Of a DNA stretch of 64,000 bases, positions 54,580 through 63,780 are shown piece after piece. The stretch is from assembly GCF_003202285.1 (NCBI RefSeq), contig NZ_MASW01000005.1, positions 248,001 through 312,000 on the forward strand, read 5' to 3'. Positions within the stretch are counted from its first letter, which is position 1, and every line of letters begins with the position of its first letter. Below the pieces are notes generated by a model, which was not told where the DNA came from, made no database searches, and saw only the letters and a program-made list of their open reading frames with translations. The position numbers were made by a program, and so were the translations under genes. The stretch comes from Prauserella muralis. GTDB taxonomy: Bacteria > Actinomycetota > Actinomycetes > Mycobacteriales > Pseudonocardiaceae.

Positions 54580-55202
54580 GAGTGCGGCGCGGGGTAGCCC
54601 GCGGAGCTGAGCACCAGCCGCACGCAGTGCGCGACGAGCCGCTCGCGGCCGACGTGCAGCGTGCCGCCGAGGTAGGCGGTGAACAGGTTGGTCAGCCCGC
54701 CGACGAGGGCGGTCGCGGTCATGGCGCGCTCGCCCTCGTCGAGGCTGTCGGAGAGCTGCTCGCGCACGAGCTCGGCGAACATGGGGACCCGTTCGACGCC
54801 GCGCCTGCTCAGTGCGGGGTCGGTCAGCGGCGCGAGCAGCAGCACGTTGCCCTTGCGCGGGTCGTCGATGATGAGCTCCACGAACGCCGTCACCGCGGCC
54901 TCCGCCCGGACCCGCGGCTCCGCCGTGCCTTCCGTGCCCGCCGTGACCGCGTCGAGCAGCGCCTGGTGCGCCTCGGCGACCACGCCCTCGTAGACGGCGA
55001 GGATGAGCTCGTCGCGGTCGGCGAAGTTCTCGTAGAAGTAGCGCTCGGTGAGCCGGGCGTGCCTGCACACCGCGCGCACGCTCACCGCGCCGCTGCCGCC
55101 GGTGCCGAGCAGGTCCAGCCCCGCGTCGAGCAGTTGCCTGCGCCGCGCGGCCTTGCGGTCGGTGAGCGTGGTCCCGGCCCAGGTGCGGCCCGCGGCAGGC
55201 AT
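54576..55202 (-). CDS. TetR-family regulator
   Basis: A 208-residue regulator; helix-turn-helix at about 20-65 ([47 protein letters not shown]), ligand domain beyond. Divergent from the MpaB-like gene; a long dyad lies between. ATG at 55200-55202. Its TAG stop shares the CTAG with mhpE. Confidence 0.88.
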   Translation of the reverse strand: MPAAGRTWAGTTLTDRKAARRRQLLDAGLDLLGTGGSGAVSVRAVCRHARLTERYFYENFADRDELILAVYEGVVAEAHQALLDAVTAGTEGTAEPRVRAEAAVTAFVELIIDDPRKGNVLLLAPLTDPALSRRGVERVPMFAELVREQLSDSLDEGERAMTATALVGGLTNLFTAYLGGTLHVGRERLVAHCVRLVLSSAGYPAPHS

Positions 55203-55222
55203 CGGATCGGCCCCTCCCGGTT

Positions 55223-55265
55223 GACTACGGATGTTGTCAACCCTAGCCTGACAACGGTCGTAGTC
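55223..55265. promoter_or_regulatory. TetR operator: long dyad
   Basis: GACTACG (55223-55229) + GTTGTCA (55233-55239) face TGACAAC (55249-55255) + CGTAGTC (55259-55265). Each outer and inner arm pairs perfectly; only the 3-bp spacers differ. It covers most of the 81-bp gap between the TetR and MpaB-like genes. Confidence 0.8.
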
Positions 55266-55283
55266 AGTTTGCGGGGGTGGAGC

Positions 55284-56222
55284 ATGTCGCAACCGGAGCC
55301 GCTGGGGCCGGACTCGCTGACCTGGAAGTACTTCGGCGACTGGCGCGGGCTGTTGATCGCCCTGTGGGCCGGGTCGATGCAGAACATGCATCCGCAGCTC
55401 GGCGCGGGAGTCGAACAGCACTCGCGGTTCTTCGCCGAGCGCTGGCAGCGGCTGTTCCGCTCGCTGTACCCGATCGGGGGCGTGGTCTACGACGGGCCAC
55501 GCGCTCACCGGACCGCGCTGGAGGTCCGCGGCTACCACGACACCATCAAGGGCGTCGACGCGCGCGGACGCCGCTACCACGCGCTCGACCCGGAGACCTT
55601 CTACTGGGCACACGCCACGTTCTTCGTCTCCACGTTGCTCATCGCCGAGAACTTCATGGGCGGGCTCACCGAGCGCGACACCCGCAGGCTCTTCGACGAG
55701 CACCTGCGGTGGTACCGGATGTACGGCATGAGCATGCGTCCGGTGCCGCGCACGTGGGAGGAGTTCGGCGACTACTGGCACCGCATGTGCACCGAGGTGC
55801 TCGAGGACAACAAGGCCACCCGCGACGTGCTCGACCTGACGCGCATCGCCAAGCCGGACCCGCTGCGCCTGCTGCCCGACGCGGTGTGGCGGCTGCTGCG
55901 CATCCCGCTGGCCAAGGGCTTCGTCTGGCTGACCGTCGGCCTGTACGACCAGCCGGTGCGCGCGCTGCTCGGCTACCGGTGGTCGCGCCGCGACGAGCTG
56001 GCACACCGGGCGTTCGGCAAGGCCGTCCATGCGGTGTTCTCCCTGGTGCCGTTCGAGCGCCGCTACCACCCGAGGGCCCGCGCGGGCTGGCGACGCGCGC
56101 TCGGCAGGGCGCCCGCCGACGCGCCGCTGGTGCACACCCCGGCGCGCAACCTTCCCCCGGAGAGCGAACGGCACCGGCCGACGCACTACTGTCCACCCGT
56201 CGAACCGAAGGAGATGGCGTGA
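55284..56222 (+). CDS. MpaB-type oxygenase (DUF2236)
   Basis: A 312-residue protein of the MpaB/latex-clearing-protein family: SLTWKYFGDWRGLL, AGSMQNMHPQLGAGVEQHS, YHDTIKGVD..GRRYHALDPETFYWAHATF, which include the conserved histidines that hold a single haem b. Members cut prenyl side chains or rubber with O2. ATG at 55284; its last codon overlaps the next gene (GTGA). Confidence 0.85.
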   Translation: MSQPEPLGPDSLTWKYFGDWRGLLIALWAGSMQNMHPQLGAGVEQHSRFFAERWQRLFRSLYPIGGVVYDGPRAHRTALEVRGYHDTIKGVDARGRRYHALDPETFYWAHATFFVSTLLIAENFMGGLTERDTRRLFDEHLRWYRMYGMSMRPVPRTWEEFGDYWHRMCTEVLEDNKATRDVLDLTRIAKPDPLRLLPDAVWRLLRIPLAKGFVWLTVGLYDQPVRALLGYRWSRRDELAHRAFGKAVHAVFSLVPFERRYHPRARAGWRRALGRAPADAPLVHTPARNLPPESERHRPTHYCPPVEPKEMA

Positions 56223-57238
56223 AGCTCGGTTACCACATCGGCTACTGGTCCTCCGGCCCTCCGGAGGGCGCGCTCGAGGCCATCGTGGAGGCCGAACGGC
56301 TCGGCTTCGAGTCGGTGTGGACCGCCGAGGGCTACGGCTCCGACGCGCTGACGCCGCTCGCCTGGTGGGGCGCCGCCACCTCCCGCGTCACGCTGGGCAC
56401 CAACATCGTGCAGATGTCGGCGCGCACGCCCACCGCGACCGCGATGGCCGCCATGACGCTCGACCACCTCAGCGGTGGCCGGTTCGTGCTGGGACTCGGC
56501 GCGTCCGGGCCCCAGGTCGTCGAGGGCTGGTACGGCCAGCCGTACCCGAAGCCGCTGGCCCGCACCCGCGAGTACGTCGACATCGTGCGCAAGGTCGTCG
56601 CCCGCGAGGCGCCGGTGACCCACGACGGGCAGCAGTACCAGCTGCCGCTGCGCGGCGGCACCGGCCTCGGCAAGCCACTCAAGTCCACCGTGCATCCGCT
56701 GCGCCCGCACATCCCGATCTACCTGGCCGCCGAGGGGCCGAAGAACGTCGCGCTGTCGGCCGAGATCTGCGACGGCTGGCTTCCGTTGTTCTTCTCCCCG
56801 AAGACCGACGACTTCTACCGCGCGGCACTGGAGGAGGGCTTCGCCCGGCGCGCCGCACGGCCGGAGACCTTCGAGGTCGCGGCGTCGGTGCCGGTGATCG
56901 TGCACGACGACGTCGAGCAGGCCGCCGACCTGATCAAGCCGTCCCTGGCGCTCTACATCGGCGGCATGGGCGCCAAGACGGTCAACTTCCACCACGACGT
57001 GTTCGCGCGCATGGGGTACGCCGACGTGGCCGACAAGGTCCAGGACCTCTATCTGGCGGGGCGGAAGAAGGAGGCGACCGCGGCGATCCCGACCCGGCTG
57101 GTGGAGGACACCGCGCTCGTCGGCCCGCCGGAGAAGATCCGCGACGAGCTCGCGCGGTGGGAGGAGTCGGTGGTGACGACGATGCTGGTGCGCGGCGACA
57201 CCGCGACGCTGCGCCGGGTCGCCGACGTGCTCTCCTGA
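56219..57238 (+). CDS. LLM-class F420-dependent oxidoreductase
   Basis: A 339-residue luciferase-like TIM-barrel: LGYHIGYWSSGPPEGALEAIVEAERLGFESVWTAE, TLGTNIVQMSARTPTATAMAAMTLDHLSGGRFVLGLGASGPQVVEGWYG, and IPIYLAAEGPKNVALSAEICDGWLP are typical of F420-linked members. GTG start overlaps the oxygenase stop, with GAAGGAG before it. Product of a two-gene, TetR-controlled operon. Confidence 0.9.
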   Translation: MKLGYHIGYWSSGPPEGALEAIVEAERLGFESVWTAEGYGSDALTPLAWWGAATSRVTLGTNIVQMSARTPTATAMAAMTLDHLSGGRFVLGLGASGPQVVEGWYGQPYPKPLARTREYVDIVRKVVAREAPVTHDGQQYQLPLRGGTGLGKPLKSTVHPLRPHIPIYLAAEGPKNVALSAEICDGWLPLFFSPKTDDFYRAALEEGFARRAARPETFEVAASVPVIVHDDVEQAADLIKPSLALYIGGMGAKTVNFHHDVFARMGYADVADKVQDLYLAGRKKEATAAIPTRLVEDTALVGPPEKIRDELARWEESVVTTMLVRGDTATLRRVADVLS

Positions 57239-57320
57239 CAACCCCGGGCCGCCTCGGGCCCGCGCGGGCGCGGGTGACACGATCTGCCCACCTGTCGGCG
57301 TGATCGGCGCGAGGAGAATG

Positions 57321-58646
57321 ATGGCGGCACTGGGCACGAGCACGCGGCTCGGCTACTCGCTCGGCTCGTTCGTCACGGGCGCGTTCGGCACCGTTCCCGG
57401 GCTGCTGTTGCTGCCCTACCTCACCGACACGATGGCCGTCCCGGCCGCCGCGGCCGGGGCGATCGTGCTGCTGCCCAAGGCGTGGGACGTGCTGTTCAAC
57501 CCGATCGCGGGCCGCATCTCCGATGCCGGGCTGGCCAGGCGCGGCACCAGGCTGCGCTCGATCGTGACCGGCGGGCTCGTGCTCGCCGTGTGCTTCGCGG
57601 CGATGTTCGCCCACCCCGGTTTCGGCAGCGTCGCGGCCGACGCGGCCTACGTCGTCGTGGTGTTCTTTGCCTGTGCCACGGCCTTCGCGTTCTTCCAGGT
57701 GCCGTTCAACGCGCTGCCGGCCGAGCTGACCGAGGGCTACCACGAGCGGACCCGGCTGACGTCGTGGCGCATCGCCGTGCTCGCGCTGGCCATCCTGGTG
57801 TCGGGCGCGGTGGCCCCGGCGATCGCGAGCGCGGGAGGGGGCGTCGCGGGCTACCGGCTCATGGGCGTGTTCGTCGGCGTGCTCATCGTCGGCGGCACGA
57901 TCGGCGTGTACCTCGGCATCCGCAGGGCGCCACGGGGCAGGCTGCTGCAGCCGTCGCCGACGTGGCGGGCGCTGTGGGTGACGATGCGCGTGTGGCGCTC
58001 GTTCCGCTGGCTGCTCGCCGTCTACTTCGTGCAGGCGCTCGGGGTGGCGACGCTGCTCGCGGGCGTCAGCTACGCCGCCCGCCACGTGCTCGGCGACGCG
58101 GACCTGCGGTCGCTGCTGTTCGCCGGGTTCGTCGGGCCCGCCCTGCTCGTGATGCCGGTGTGGGACCGGCTGGGCCGCACCGGCGGCAAGCTCGCCGGGT
58201 TCCGGGTCGCCTCGGTGGTCTTCGCGGTGGCGCTGGCCGGGCTCGCCTTCGCGCAGGCACTGCCGCTGGCGGTGGTGTTCTGCCTGGTGGCGCTGGCCGG
58301 TGTCGGCTACGCGGGCATCCAGGTGTTCCCGCTGGCGATCCTGCCGGACCTGATCTCGGCGGAGGAGACCCGCACCGGCGCGACCCGCGCCGGCGTCACC
58401 GCCGGGGTGTGGACGGCCGCCGAGACGCTGGGCCTCGCGCTCGGGCCGGGGCTGTTCGGGCTCGTGCTCGGCGCGGGCGGCTACGTGTCCAGTGTGGACG
58501 CCTCGGCGGCGCAGCCGGACAGCGCGGTCACCGCGATCGCGCTCGGCTTCTCCGCGCTTCCCGCGGTGCTGATCCTCGCCGGGATCCCGTTGTTGCGCCG
58601 CAGCGTGCTGGAGGGCGAGACCCGGAGAGTGGAGGATGCCGCATGA
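57321..58646 (+). CDS. GPH/MelB-type MFS transporter
   Basis: A 441-residue 12-helix carrier: GYSLGSFVTGAFGTVPGLLLLPYLTDTM, KAWDVLFNPIAGRISD, and the D/R loop LARRGTRLRS mark the glycoside-pentoside-hexuronide (MelB) family, which uses cation symport. Substrate unknown; members also carry non-sugars. Start at the second of two adjacent ATGs (57321) because GAGGAG is too close to the first. Stop overlaps the start of the PLP enzyme (ATGA). Confidence 0.85.
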   Translation: MAALGTSTRLGYSLGSFVTGAFGTVPGLLLLPYLTDTMAVPAAAAGAIVLLPKAWDVLFNPIAGRISDAGLARRGTRLRSIVTGGLVLAVCFAAMFAHPGFGSVAADAAYVVVVFFACATAFAFFQVPFNALPAELTEGYHERTRLTSWRIAVLALAILVSGAVAPAIASAGGGVAGYRLMGVFVGVLIVGGTIGVYLGIRRAPRGRLLQPSPTWRALWVTMRVWRSFRWLLAVYFVQALGVATLLAGVSYAARHVLGDADLRSLLFAGFVGPALLVMPVWDRLGRTGGKLAGFRVASVVFAVALAGLAFAQALPLAVVFCLVALAGVGYAGIQVFPLAILPDLISAEETRTGATRAGVTAGVWTAAETLGLALGPGLFGLVLGAGGYVSSVDASAAQPDSAVTAIALGFSALPAVLILAGIPLLRRSVLEGETRRVEDAA

Positions 58647-60082
58647 GCAGCGCCGACGACGTGCTCGCCGAGCTGCGTGCGCTGCGCGCGCACGACCTGC
58701 CGACACACGGCGGGCGCACGCTCGCCTACGTCTACGACAGTGGCCTTGCCGGGCTCGACGAGCTGGGCGCGGGCGCGCACGCCCTGGCGTCCTCGGCCAA
58801 CGGGCTGGACCCCACGGCGTTTCCGAGCCTGCTGCGGATGGAGAACGACCTCGTCGCCGCCGCGGCGCGGCTGCTCGGCGGCACGGCCGACACGGCAGGC
58901 GCGGTGACCTCGGGCGGCACGGAGTCCTGCCTGCTGGCGGTGCTCGCCGCCAGGGAGGGCCGCCGGGACGTCGCCGACCCGGCGATCGTGCTGCCGTCCA
59001 CCGCGCACGCCGCCTTCCGCAAGGCAGCGCACCTGTTCGGTGTCCGCGCGGTGCACGTGCCCGTCGATCCGGTGACCTTCCGCGCCGATCCGGCGGCGAT
59101 GGCCGCCGCGATGGACGAGCACACCGTGCTGGTCGTCGCGAGCGCGCCGTCGTACGCGCACGGCGTGGTCGACCCGGTCGGCGAGATCGCCGCCGCCGCG
59201 GCCGAACGGGGGGTGCGGATGCACGTCGACGCGTGCATCGGCGGCTGGGTGCTGCCGTACCTGCGGCAGCTCGGCGTGGACGTGCCCGCGTTCGACCTCT
59301 CCGTCGCCGGGGTCACCAGCATCTCGGTGGACCTGCACAAGTACGCCTACTGCCCGAAGGGCACCTCGGTGCTGCTGCACGCCGACGCCTCGTTGCGGCG
59401 AGGGCACTACTTCGCCAGCGCCGACTGGCCCGGCTACACGATGCTCAACACCACCGTGCAGTCCACGCGCTCGGGCGGCCCGCTGGCGGCGGCCTGGGCG
59501 GTGCTGCGGCACCTCGGCGACGACGGCTACCTGCGGCTCGCCCGCGACACGCTGGCCGCGGTGCGGGAGATCGCCGACGGGGTGGCGCGCCTCGACGGCC
59601 TGCGGGTGCTGGGCACGCCGGACTCGACGCTGCTGGCGCTCGCCACCGAGGGCGCCGAGGCCGGCTTCGACCTGTTCACGGTGGCCGACGAGATGAAGGC
59701 GCGCGGCTGGTACGTGCAGCCGCAGTTCGCCCACGAGACCTCGCCGGTGAACCTGCACCTGACCGTCACCGCCGCCAACCGGGGCAGCGAGGCGCAGTTC
59801 CTCGCCGACCTGACGGCGTCGGTGGCGGCGGCGCGGCAGGCGGGGCCCGTGCGGGTGGGTGCGGAGCTGGAGGAGTTCATCGCGGCCCTCGACCCGGACG
59901 CGCTGACGGCCGAGCAGTTCGCGGGCCTGCTCGCGGCGGCGGGCCTCGGCGAGCACGGCGGCGGGGCAGCCGGTGCCCTGCCGGACCGGATGGCCCCGAT
60001 CAACGCCCTGCTCGCCGTGGCACCGGCCCGGCTGCGGGAACGGCTCCTGCTGGAGTTCCTGTCACAGCTCTACCGCCCCTAG
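58643..60082 (+). CDS. PLP-dependent decarboxylase/aldolase (sphingosine-1-phosphate lyase-like)
   Basis: A 479-residue fold-type I PLP enzyme: TSGGTESCLLAVLAAR for phosphate binding, HVDACIGGWVLPY with the aspartate near the PLP ring nitrogen, and SVDLHKYAYCPKGTSV, where Lys follows the DxHKY pattern of S1P lyases and group II decarboxylases. It would cleave or decarboxylate a phosphorylated or amino-acid substrate. Actinomycetes rarely have sphingolipids, so the true substrate may be another beta-hydroxy-amine. Coupled to the MFS gene. Confidence 0.85.
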   Translation: MSSADDVLAELRALRAHDLPTHGGRTLAYVYDSGLAGLDELGAGAHALASSANGLDPTAFPSLLRMENDLVAAAARLLGGTADTAGAVTSGGTESCLLAVLAAREGRRDVADPAIVLPSTAHAAFRKAAHLFGVRAVHVPVDPVTFRADPAAMAAAMDEHTVLVVASAPSYAHGVVDPVGEIAAAAAERGVRMHVDACIGGWVLPYLRQLGVDVPAFDLSVAGVTSISVDLHKYAYCPKGTSVLLHADASLRRGHYFASADWPGYTMLNTTVQSTRSGGPLAAAWAVLRHLGDDGYLRLARDTLAAVREIADGVARLDGLRVLGTPDSTLLALATEGAEAGFDLFTVADEMKARGWYVQPQFAHETSPVNLHLTVTAANRGSEAQFLADLTASVAAARQAGPVRVGAELEEFIAALDPDALTAEQFAGLLAAAGLGEHGGGAAGALPDRMAPINALLAVAPARLRERLLLEFLSQLYRP

Positions 60083-60102
60083 CGTCGTGGGCAGGCAGCC
60101 GC

Positions 60103-60157
60103 CGCGCCGAAGGTGCCCTCGGGTACCTGGTGCGTACCCGAGGGCACCTTCGGCGCG
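60103..60157. terminator. Perfect 24-bp bidirectional terminator hairpin
   Basis: Arms 60103-60126 and 60134-60157 pair without mismatch round a 7-base loop. It lies between the convergent PLP-enzyme and methyltransferase genes. No T-run follows, as usual in high-GC actinomycetes. The same sequence family occurs at 38857. Confidence 0.85.
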
Positions 60158-60182
60158 CCGCCGGGCGCCGGTCGGACCCGGG

Positions 60183-60986
60183 TCAATCGCGGTGCGCGAC
60201 GGCGACGATCGTGCTCGCGTCGAGCGTGTCGAGCCCGGCCTCGGCCAGCCCGGCCACGAAGCGGGCGCGGACCCGCTCCAGCGCGTCCGGCGGCAGTCCC
60301 GCCACGAACGCCCGCATCGCGGCGCCGAGGTAGAGGGTCCACGCGTCGTCGGGGTGCAGCGGCTGGGTGAAGCTCACCTGCTGCACCGTGATGTCGCGCA
60401 GTCCGAGCGAGCTCAGCCAGTCGCGCACCTTCGCGGGGGTGTCCACCCGGTCGCTGGCGTTGACCCGCTCCCCGTGCTCGGCCAGCTCCGGGCGTTCGGG
60501 CAGCGCGGCGTCCCGGCCGATCGGCACGATCCTCGCCATGCCGCCCTCCAGCCAGGACGACACCACCAGACGGCCGCCGGGGCGCAGCAGGCTCGCCAGG
60601 TGCCGGGTCCCGGCGTCCATGTCGGGGAAGAAGAACACCCCGTAGCAGCACTGGACCACGTCGTAGGGCCCGCCGGTCCACGACAGGACGTCCGCGGCGG
60701 TGAACCGCAGCTGGTGCAGCCCCAGTGCGGCGGCCTCCTGCCTGCCCTGCTCGACGAGCCCCTCGGCCACGTCCACGGCGTCCACCGTGCCCGAGGGCCC
60801 GACCGCCAGCGCGGCGGGCACGGCCGAGGCGCCCGCACCGCAGCACGCGTCGAGCACCCGCTCGCCGGGTGCGGGCCTGGCGACCGCCGCGGTGATCGCG
60901 CCGAGCGGCCGCCACAGCCGCGCCGACCAGTCGGCGAACTCCGCCCGCGCCGCGCTGAACACCCCGGCCGCGAACTCGGGGTTCAC
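60183..60986 (-). CDS. Class I SAM methyltransferase (UbiE-like), in the zinc operon
   Basis: A 267-residue methyltransferase: [19 protein letters not shown] as motif I at about 45-63, AVDVAEG for ribose binding, and [19 protein letters not shown] for motif IV. Substrate unknown. The GTG at 60986 overlaps the L32 stop (GTGA), so it is read from the same mRNA as the zinc-free ribosomal proteins; a role in zinc stress is possible, though not known to me. Confidence 0.82.
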   Translation of the reverse strand: MNPEFAAGVFSAARAEFADWSARLWRPLGAITAAVARPAPGERVLDACCGAGASAVPAALAVGPSGTVDAVDVAEGLVEQGRQEAAALGLHQLRFTAADVLSWTGGPYDVVQCCYGVFFFPDMDAGTRHLASLLRPGGRLVVSSWLEGGMARIVPIGRDAALPERPELAEHGERVNASDRVDTPAKVRDWLSSLGLRDITVQQVSFTQPLHPDDAWTLYLGAAMRAFVAGLPPDALERVRARFVAGLAEAGLDTLDASTIVAVAHRD

Positions 60987-61144
60987 CGGCCGAACCGCCG
61001 GAAATGCGGCACCAGCCTGCGCGGCACGAGCATGCGCTCCCCGTCGACCACGATCGGCACGAGGTCCGGCGGCGTGAGCCTTGCCCACCGCGCGCGGCGG
61101 GACCGGGTGTTGGACCGCGACATCCTCCGCTTGGGCACCGCCAT
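60983..61144 (-). CDS. rpmF: Ribosomal protein L32, zinc-free form
   Basis: A 53-residue protein starting [20 protein letters not shown], the L32 signature. The CxxC...CxxC zinc ribbon of ordinary L32 is absent: no cysteine at all. Such C-minus forms replace zinc-binding copies when zinc is scarce. ATG overlaps the L31 stop (TGATG). Confidence 0.93.
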   Translation of the reverse strand: MAVPKRRMSRSNTRSRRARWARLTPPDLVPIVVDGERMLVPRRLVPHFRRFGR

Positions 61145-61401
61145 CAGCGACCACCTGCCCGGCGGCCGTAGCGGCGGTGGAACTTCTCGACCTGGCCCGC
61201 GGTGTCCATGATCCGGCGGGCGCCGGTCCAGAACGGATGCGACCACGCGCTGACGTCGACCAGCACCAGGGGATAGGTGTTGCCGTCGGTCCACTCGATG
61301 GTGCGCTCGGAGGTGACGGTGGACCGCGTCAGGAACGCGTCCCCCGTGGAGGAGTCCTGGAACACCACCGGATGGTAATCGGGGTGCAGGCCTTTCTTCA
61401 T
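61144..61401 (-). CDS. rpmE2: Ribosomal protein L31 type B
   Basis: An 85-residue L31 of the zinc-free class: [54 protein letters not shown]. No cysteines. It replaces type A L31 during zinc shortage and frees stored zinc. Overlaps the upstream GTPase-like gene and downstream L32. Confidence 0.95.
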   Translation of the reverse strand: MKKGLHPDYHPVVFQDSSTGDAFLTRSTVTSERTIEWTDGNTYPLVLVDVSAWSHPFWTGARRIMDTAGQVEKFHRRYGRRAGGR

Positions 61402-62654
61402 TCCGTTTCTTCCTTTCCTGGAGAGGCGTTGACGTCGTGCGTGCCGCCGAGCTCACCGTCCTCGCAGGGATCGGTGTGCCACTCGCCGAACGGGTCCGGG
61501 TAGCGCGTCCAGGCCGCGGGTCCCGCGGCCAGTTCCTCGTCCGTGAGCAGCGCCGCGTTGAGCGTGGCCTCGATGTCGCGCGGCTCGGCCTGGTGGGTCA
61601 CCACCACGAGCTCCTGGGCACGGTCGCCGAAGCGCGGATGCCAGCGCAGCGAGGCGAGGGTGCGGCGCTCGGGCGAGACGTCCTCCCACGCGGGAGCGCC
61701 CGGCGAGTCCAGCCAGGCCCCGGCGTGGCCGATGCCCAGCCCGCCACCGGCCGACTCGACCCAGAACGCCGCGTCCGGCTGGCTGGCGACCCAGGCGCGG
61801 CCCCGGGTCCGGACGACACCGTCGAGCAGCACGTCGATGGCCTCGTGCAGCCGTTGCGGGTGGAACGGGCGCTGCGCGAAGAACGGCAGCACCGCCACGC
61901 CGCAGTCGGCGTGCAGGGGCGGCTCTCCCCGCAGCAGCGCGCCGTGCACGTCGGTGGGCTCCCCGCGGCGCGCGTGGGCCGGCACGGCGCTCCGCAGGGT
62001 GGCGGTGTCCACAGCGGACGCCTGGAGGATCGGCACGGACGGCGCGACCCGTTCCAGCACGGCGCCGGTCCTGGCGGCGGTCCACGCGTCGGGTGCGGCG
62101 CCGGACAGCACCAGCACGTCGGCGAACTCGACCTGGGACAGGGCCACCTGGGCGACGGTGCGTTCGTCGTCGGCGGCGGCGCGCAGGCCCCGGTCGGCCA
62201 TCGTGTCGTCGCCGGTGGCGTCGGCCAGCCACGATCCCGCGTCCACCGCGGTGACGACGGCCTCGATCTGCACGTCGTCGATCACCGGCCGGTCGCCGAC
62301 GATCAGGTGGTGCACCGCCCAGCACACCGGCTCGGGCTCCATCGCCTCGTCCAGGTGCACCACGATGCGCCGCACCTCGGGCCTGCGAGCCAGCGTGCGC
62401 AGCAGCGGCAGCAGGTCCTCCCGCAGCGTGCAAGACACGCAGCCGTGCGCCAGCTCGAGGGTGGTGAGCGACTCGCGGGGGCCGAGCCGCAGCCTGCGCA
62501 GCACGACGCCGGAGCCGATCTGGCGCAGGTCGTGGTGCACCACCGCCGTGCCGCGGTCGTCACCACGCAGGCGGCCGGCGAGGTCGGAACCGGCGTCGGG
62601 GGAGAGGCCGGCGATCAGGACGAGGGGCACGCGGTGCTTGTCGGTCACAGCCAT
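61398..62654 (-). CDS. CobW/COG0523-family protein without P-loop (Rv0106-like)
   Basis: A 418-residue protein close to M. tuberculosis Rv0106: [14 protein letters not shown] in place of a GxxGxGKS P-loop, [16 protein letters not shown] holding the CxxC remnant of the CxCC metal site, [28 protein letters not shown] and [27 protein letters not shown]. Other COG0523 members are zinc chaperones using GTP; this branch seems unable to bind GTP in the usual way. ATG at 62652-62654, beside the Zur-like box at 62665. First gene of an operon with L31, L32 and a methyltransferase. Confidence 0.9.
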   Translation of the reverse strand: MAVTDKHRVPLVLIAGLSPDAGSDLAGRLRGDDRGTAVVHHDLRQIGSGVVLRRLRLGPRESLTTLELAHGCVSCTLREDLLPLLRTLARRPEVRRIVVHLDEAMEPEPVCWAVHHLIVGDRPVIDDVQIEAVVTAVDAGSWLADATGDDTMADRGLRAAADDERTVAQVALSQVEFADVLVLSGAAPDAWTAARTGAVLERVAPSVPILQASAVDTATLRSAVPAHARRGEPTDVHGALLRGEPPLHADCGVAVLPFFAQRPFHPQRLHEAIDVLLDGVVRTRGRAWVASQPDAAFWVESAGGGLGIGHAGAWLDSPGAPAWEDVSPERRTLASLRWHPRFGDRAQELVVVTHQAEPRDIEATLNAALLTDEELAAGPAAWTRYPDPFGEWHTDPCEDGELGGTHDVNASPGKEETE

Positions 62655-62664
62655 GTACTGTAAA

Positions 62665-62679
62665 TGAAAACGATAATCA
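62665..62679. promoter_or_regulatory. Zur box
   Basis: TGAAAACGATAATCA is close to the actinobacterial Zur site TGAAAATGATTTTCA / TGAAAATCATTTTCA. It sits in the 45-bp gap between the divergent Rv0106-like and L28 genes, so one Zur dimer set could close both promoters. Confidence 0.85.
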
Positions 62680-62699
62680 CTAGCAATCAGGGAGGGCTT

Positions 62700-62936
62700 G
62701 TGTCCGCTGTTTGCCAGGTCACCGGCCGGAGGCCGGGTTACGGCAAGCAGGTGTCGCACTCGCACACGCGCACGTCGCGGCGCTGGGAGCCGAACCTGCA
62801 GACCCGGCGCTACTGGGTGCCCAGCGAGGGTCGCTGGGTGCGCCTGCGGGTGTCGGTGAAGGGAATGAAGACCATCGACAAGCGCGGCATCGACGCGGTG
62901 GTGGCCGAGCTGCGCGCCAAGGGGGTGCGGCTCTAG
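62700..62936 (+). CDS. rpmB: Ribosomal protein L28, zinc-free form
   Basis: A 78-residue L28 with [21 protein letters not shown] and [28 protein letters not shown]. Only one cysteine is left, so the zinc ribbon is lost. GTG start at 62700 behind GGAGGG; the earlier ATG at 62664 is part of the Zur box and would add 12 odd residues, so it is rejected. First gene of the L28-L33-S14-S18 operon. Confidence 0.95.
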   Translation: MSAVCQVTGRRPGYGKQVSHSHTRTSRRWEPNLQTRRYWVPSEGRWVRLRVSVKGMKTIDKRGIDAVVAELRAKGVRL

Positions 62937-62938
62937 AC

Positions 62939-63103
62939 ATGGCACGCAACGACATCCGGCCGATCATCAAGCTGCGCTCCACGGCCGGCACCGGCTACAC
63001 CTACGTGACCCGCAAGAACAAGCGCAACGATCCCGACCGCATGGTGCTGCGCAAGTTCGACCCCGTGGTACGCCGCCACGTCGAGTTCCGGGAGGAGCGC
63101 TGA
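62939..63103 (+). CDS. rpmG: Ribosomal protein L33, zinc-free form
   Basis: A 54-residue L33: [42 protein letters not shown]. The cysteine pairs are absent. ATG is 3 bp after the L28 stop; its stop overlaps the S14 start (TGATG). Confidence 0.96.
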   Translation: MARNDIRPIIKLRSTAGTGYTYVTRKNKRNDPDRMVLRKFDPVVRRHVEFREER

Positions 63104-63408
63104 TGGCGAAGAAGTCGAAGATCGCGCGCGACGCCCAGCGGCGGGCGATCGTCGCCCGGCACGCCGGGCGGCGGGCCGAACTGAAGGCGCTCGTCCGCTC
63201 GCCGCACACGGCACCCGAGCAGCGGGCGGCGGCGGTGTCGGCCCTGCAGGCCATGCCCCGCGACGCGAGCCCGACCCGGCTGCGCAACCGGGACGCCGTC
63301 GACGGCAGGCCCCGCGGGTACTTCCGCGCGTTCGGCCTGTCCCGGATCCGCCTGCGCGAGCTGGCCCACCGCGGCGAGCTGCCCGGCGTGACCAAGTCCA
63401 GCTGGTGA
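63103..63408 (+). CDS. rpsN: Ribosomal protein S14, zinc-free long form
   Basis: A 101-residue S14 with [41 protein letters not shown]; the CxxC...CxxC of the short form is replaced by this longer body. It substitutes for zinc S14 in low zinc. Confidence 0.96.
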   Translation: MAKKSKIARDAQRRAIVARHAGRRAELKALVRSPHTAPEQRAAAVSALQAMPRDASPTRLRNRDAVDGRPRGYFRAFGLSRIRLRELAHRGELPGVTKSSW

Positions 63409-63426
63409 CGAGGAAGGGAGCCGACC

Positions 63427-63669
63427 ATGAGCAGGCGTGAGCCGCGCGTCGCCAAGCGCAAGCGCAACCTGCTGCGGGCCAACGGTGTGCGGGAGGTGGA
63501 CTGGAAGGACACCGCCCTGCTGCGGCAGTTCATCTCCGACCGGGGCAAGATCCGCGCCCGCCGCGTCACCGGGCTCAGCCCGCAGGAGCAGAAGCAGGTC
63601 GCCACCGCGATCAAGAACGCCAGGGAGATGGCGCTGCTGCCCTATCCCGCCGCGCGCCGCGGTGCGTGA
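63427..63669 (+). CDS. rpsR: Ribosomal protein S18, zinc-free form
   Basis: An 80-residue S18 with [50 protein letters not shown]. Cysteines are lacking. AAGGGAG before the ATG. Last gene of the operon. Confidence 0.96.
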   Translation: MSRREPRVAKRKRNLLRANGVREVDWKDTALLRQFISDRGKIRARRVTGLSPQEQKQVATAIKNAREMALLPYPAARRGA

Positions 63670-63780
63670 GCCGGCGGGCCGCGGCGCGCGAGCCCGCGCG
63701 GGCGGCCGGCAACGAGGAGCTGCTCACACTGCCGCAACCCTGACCGCGCACCCTCCAGGGGCGGACGGCATGCTTGGCGC

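Noticed and set aside
62664-62699. ATG at 62664 as the L28 start
   Set aside because: It falls inside the Zur-like box and adds residues absent from L28; the GTG at 62700 has a proper ribosome site and fits the family.
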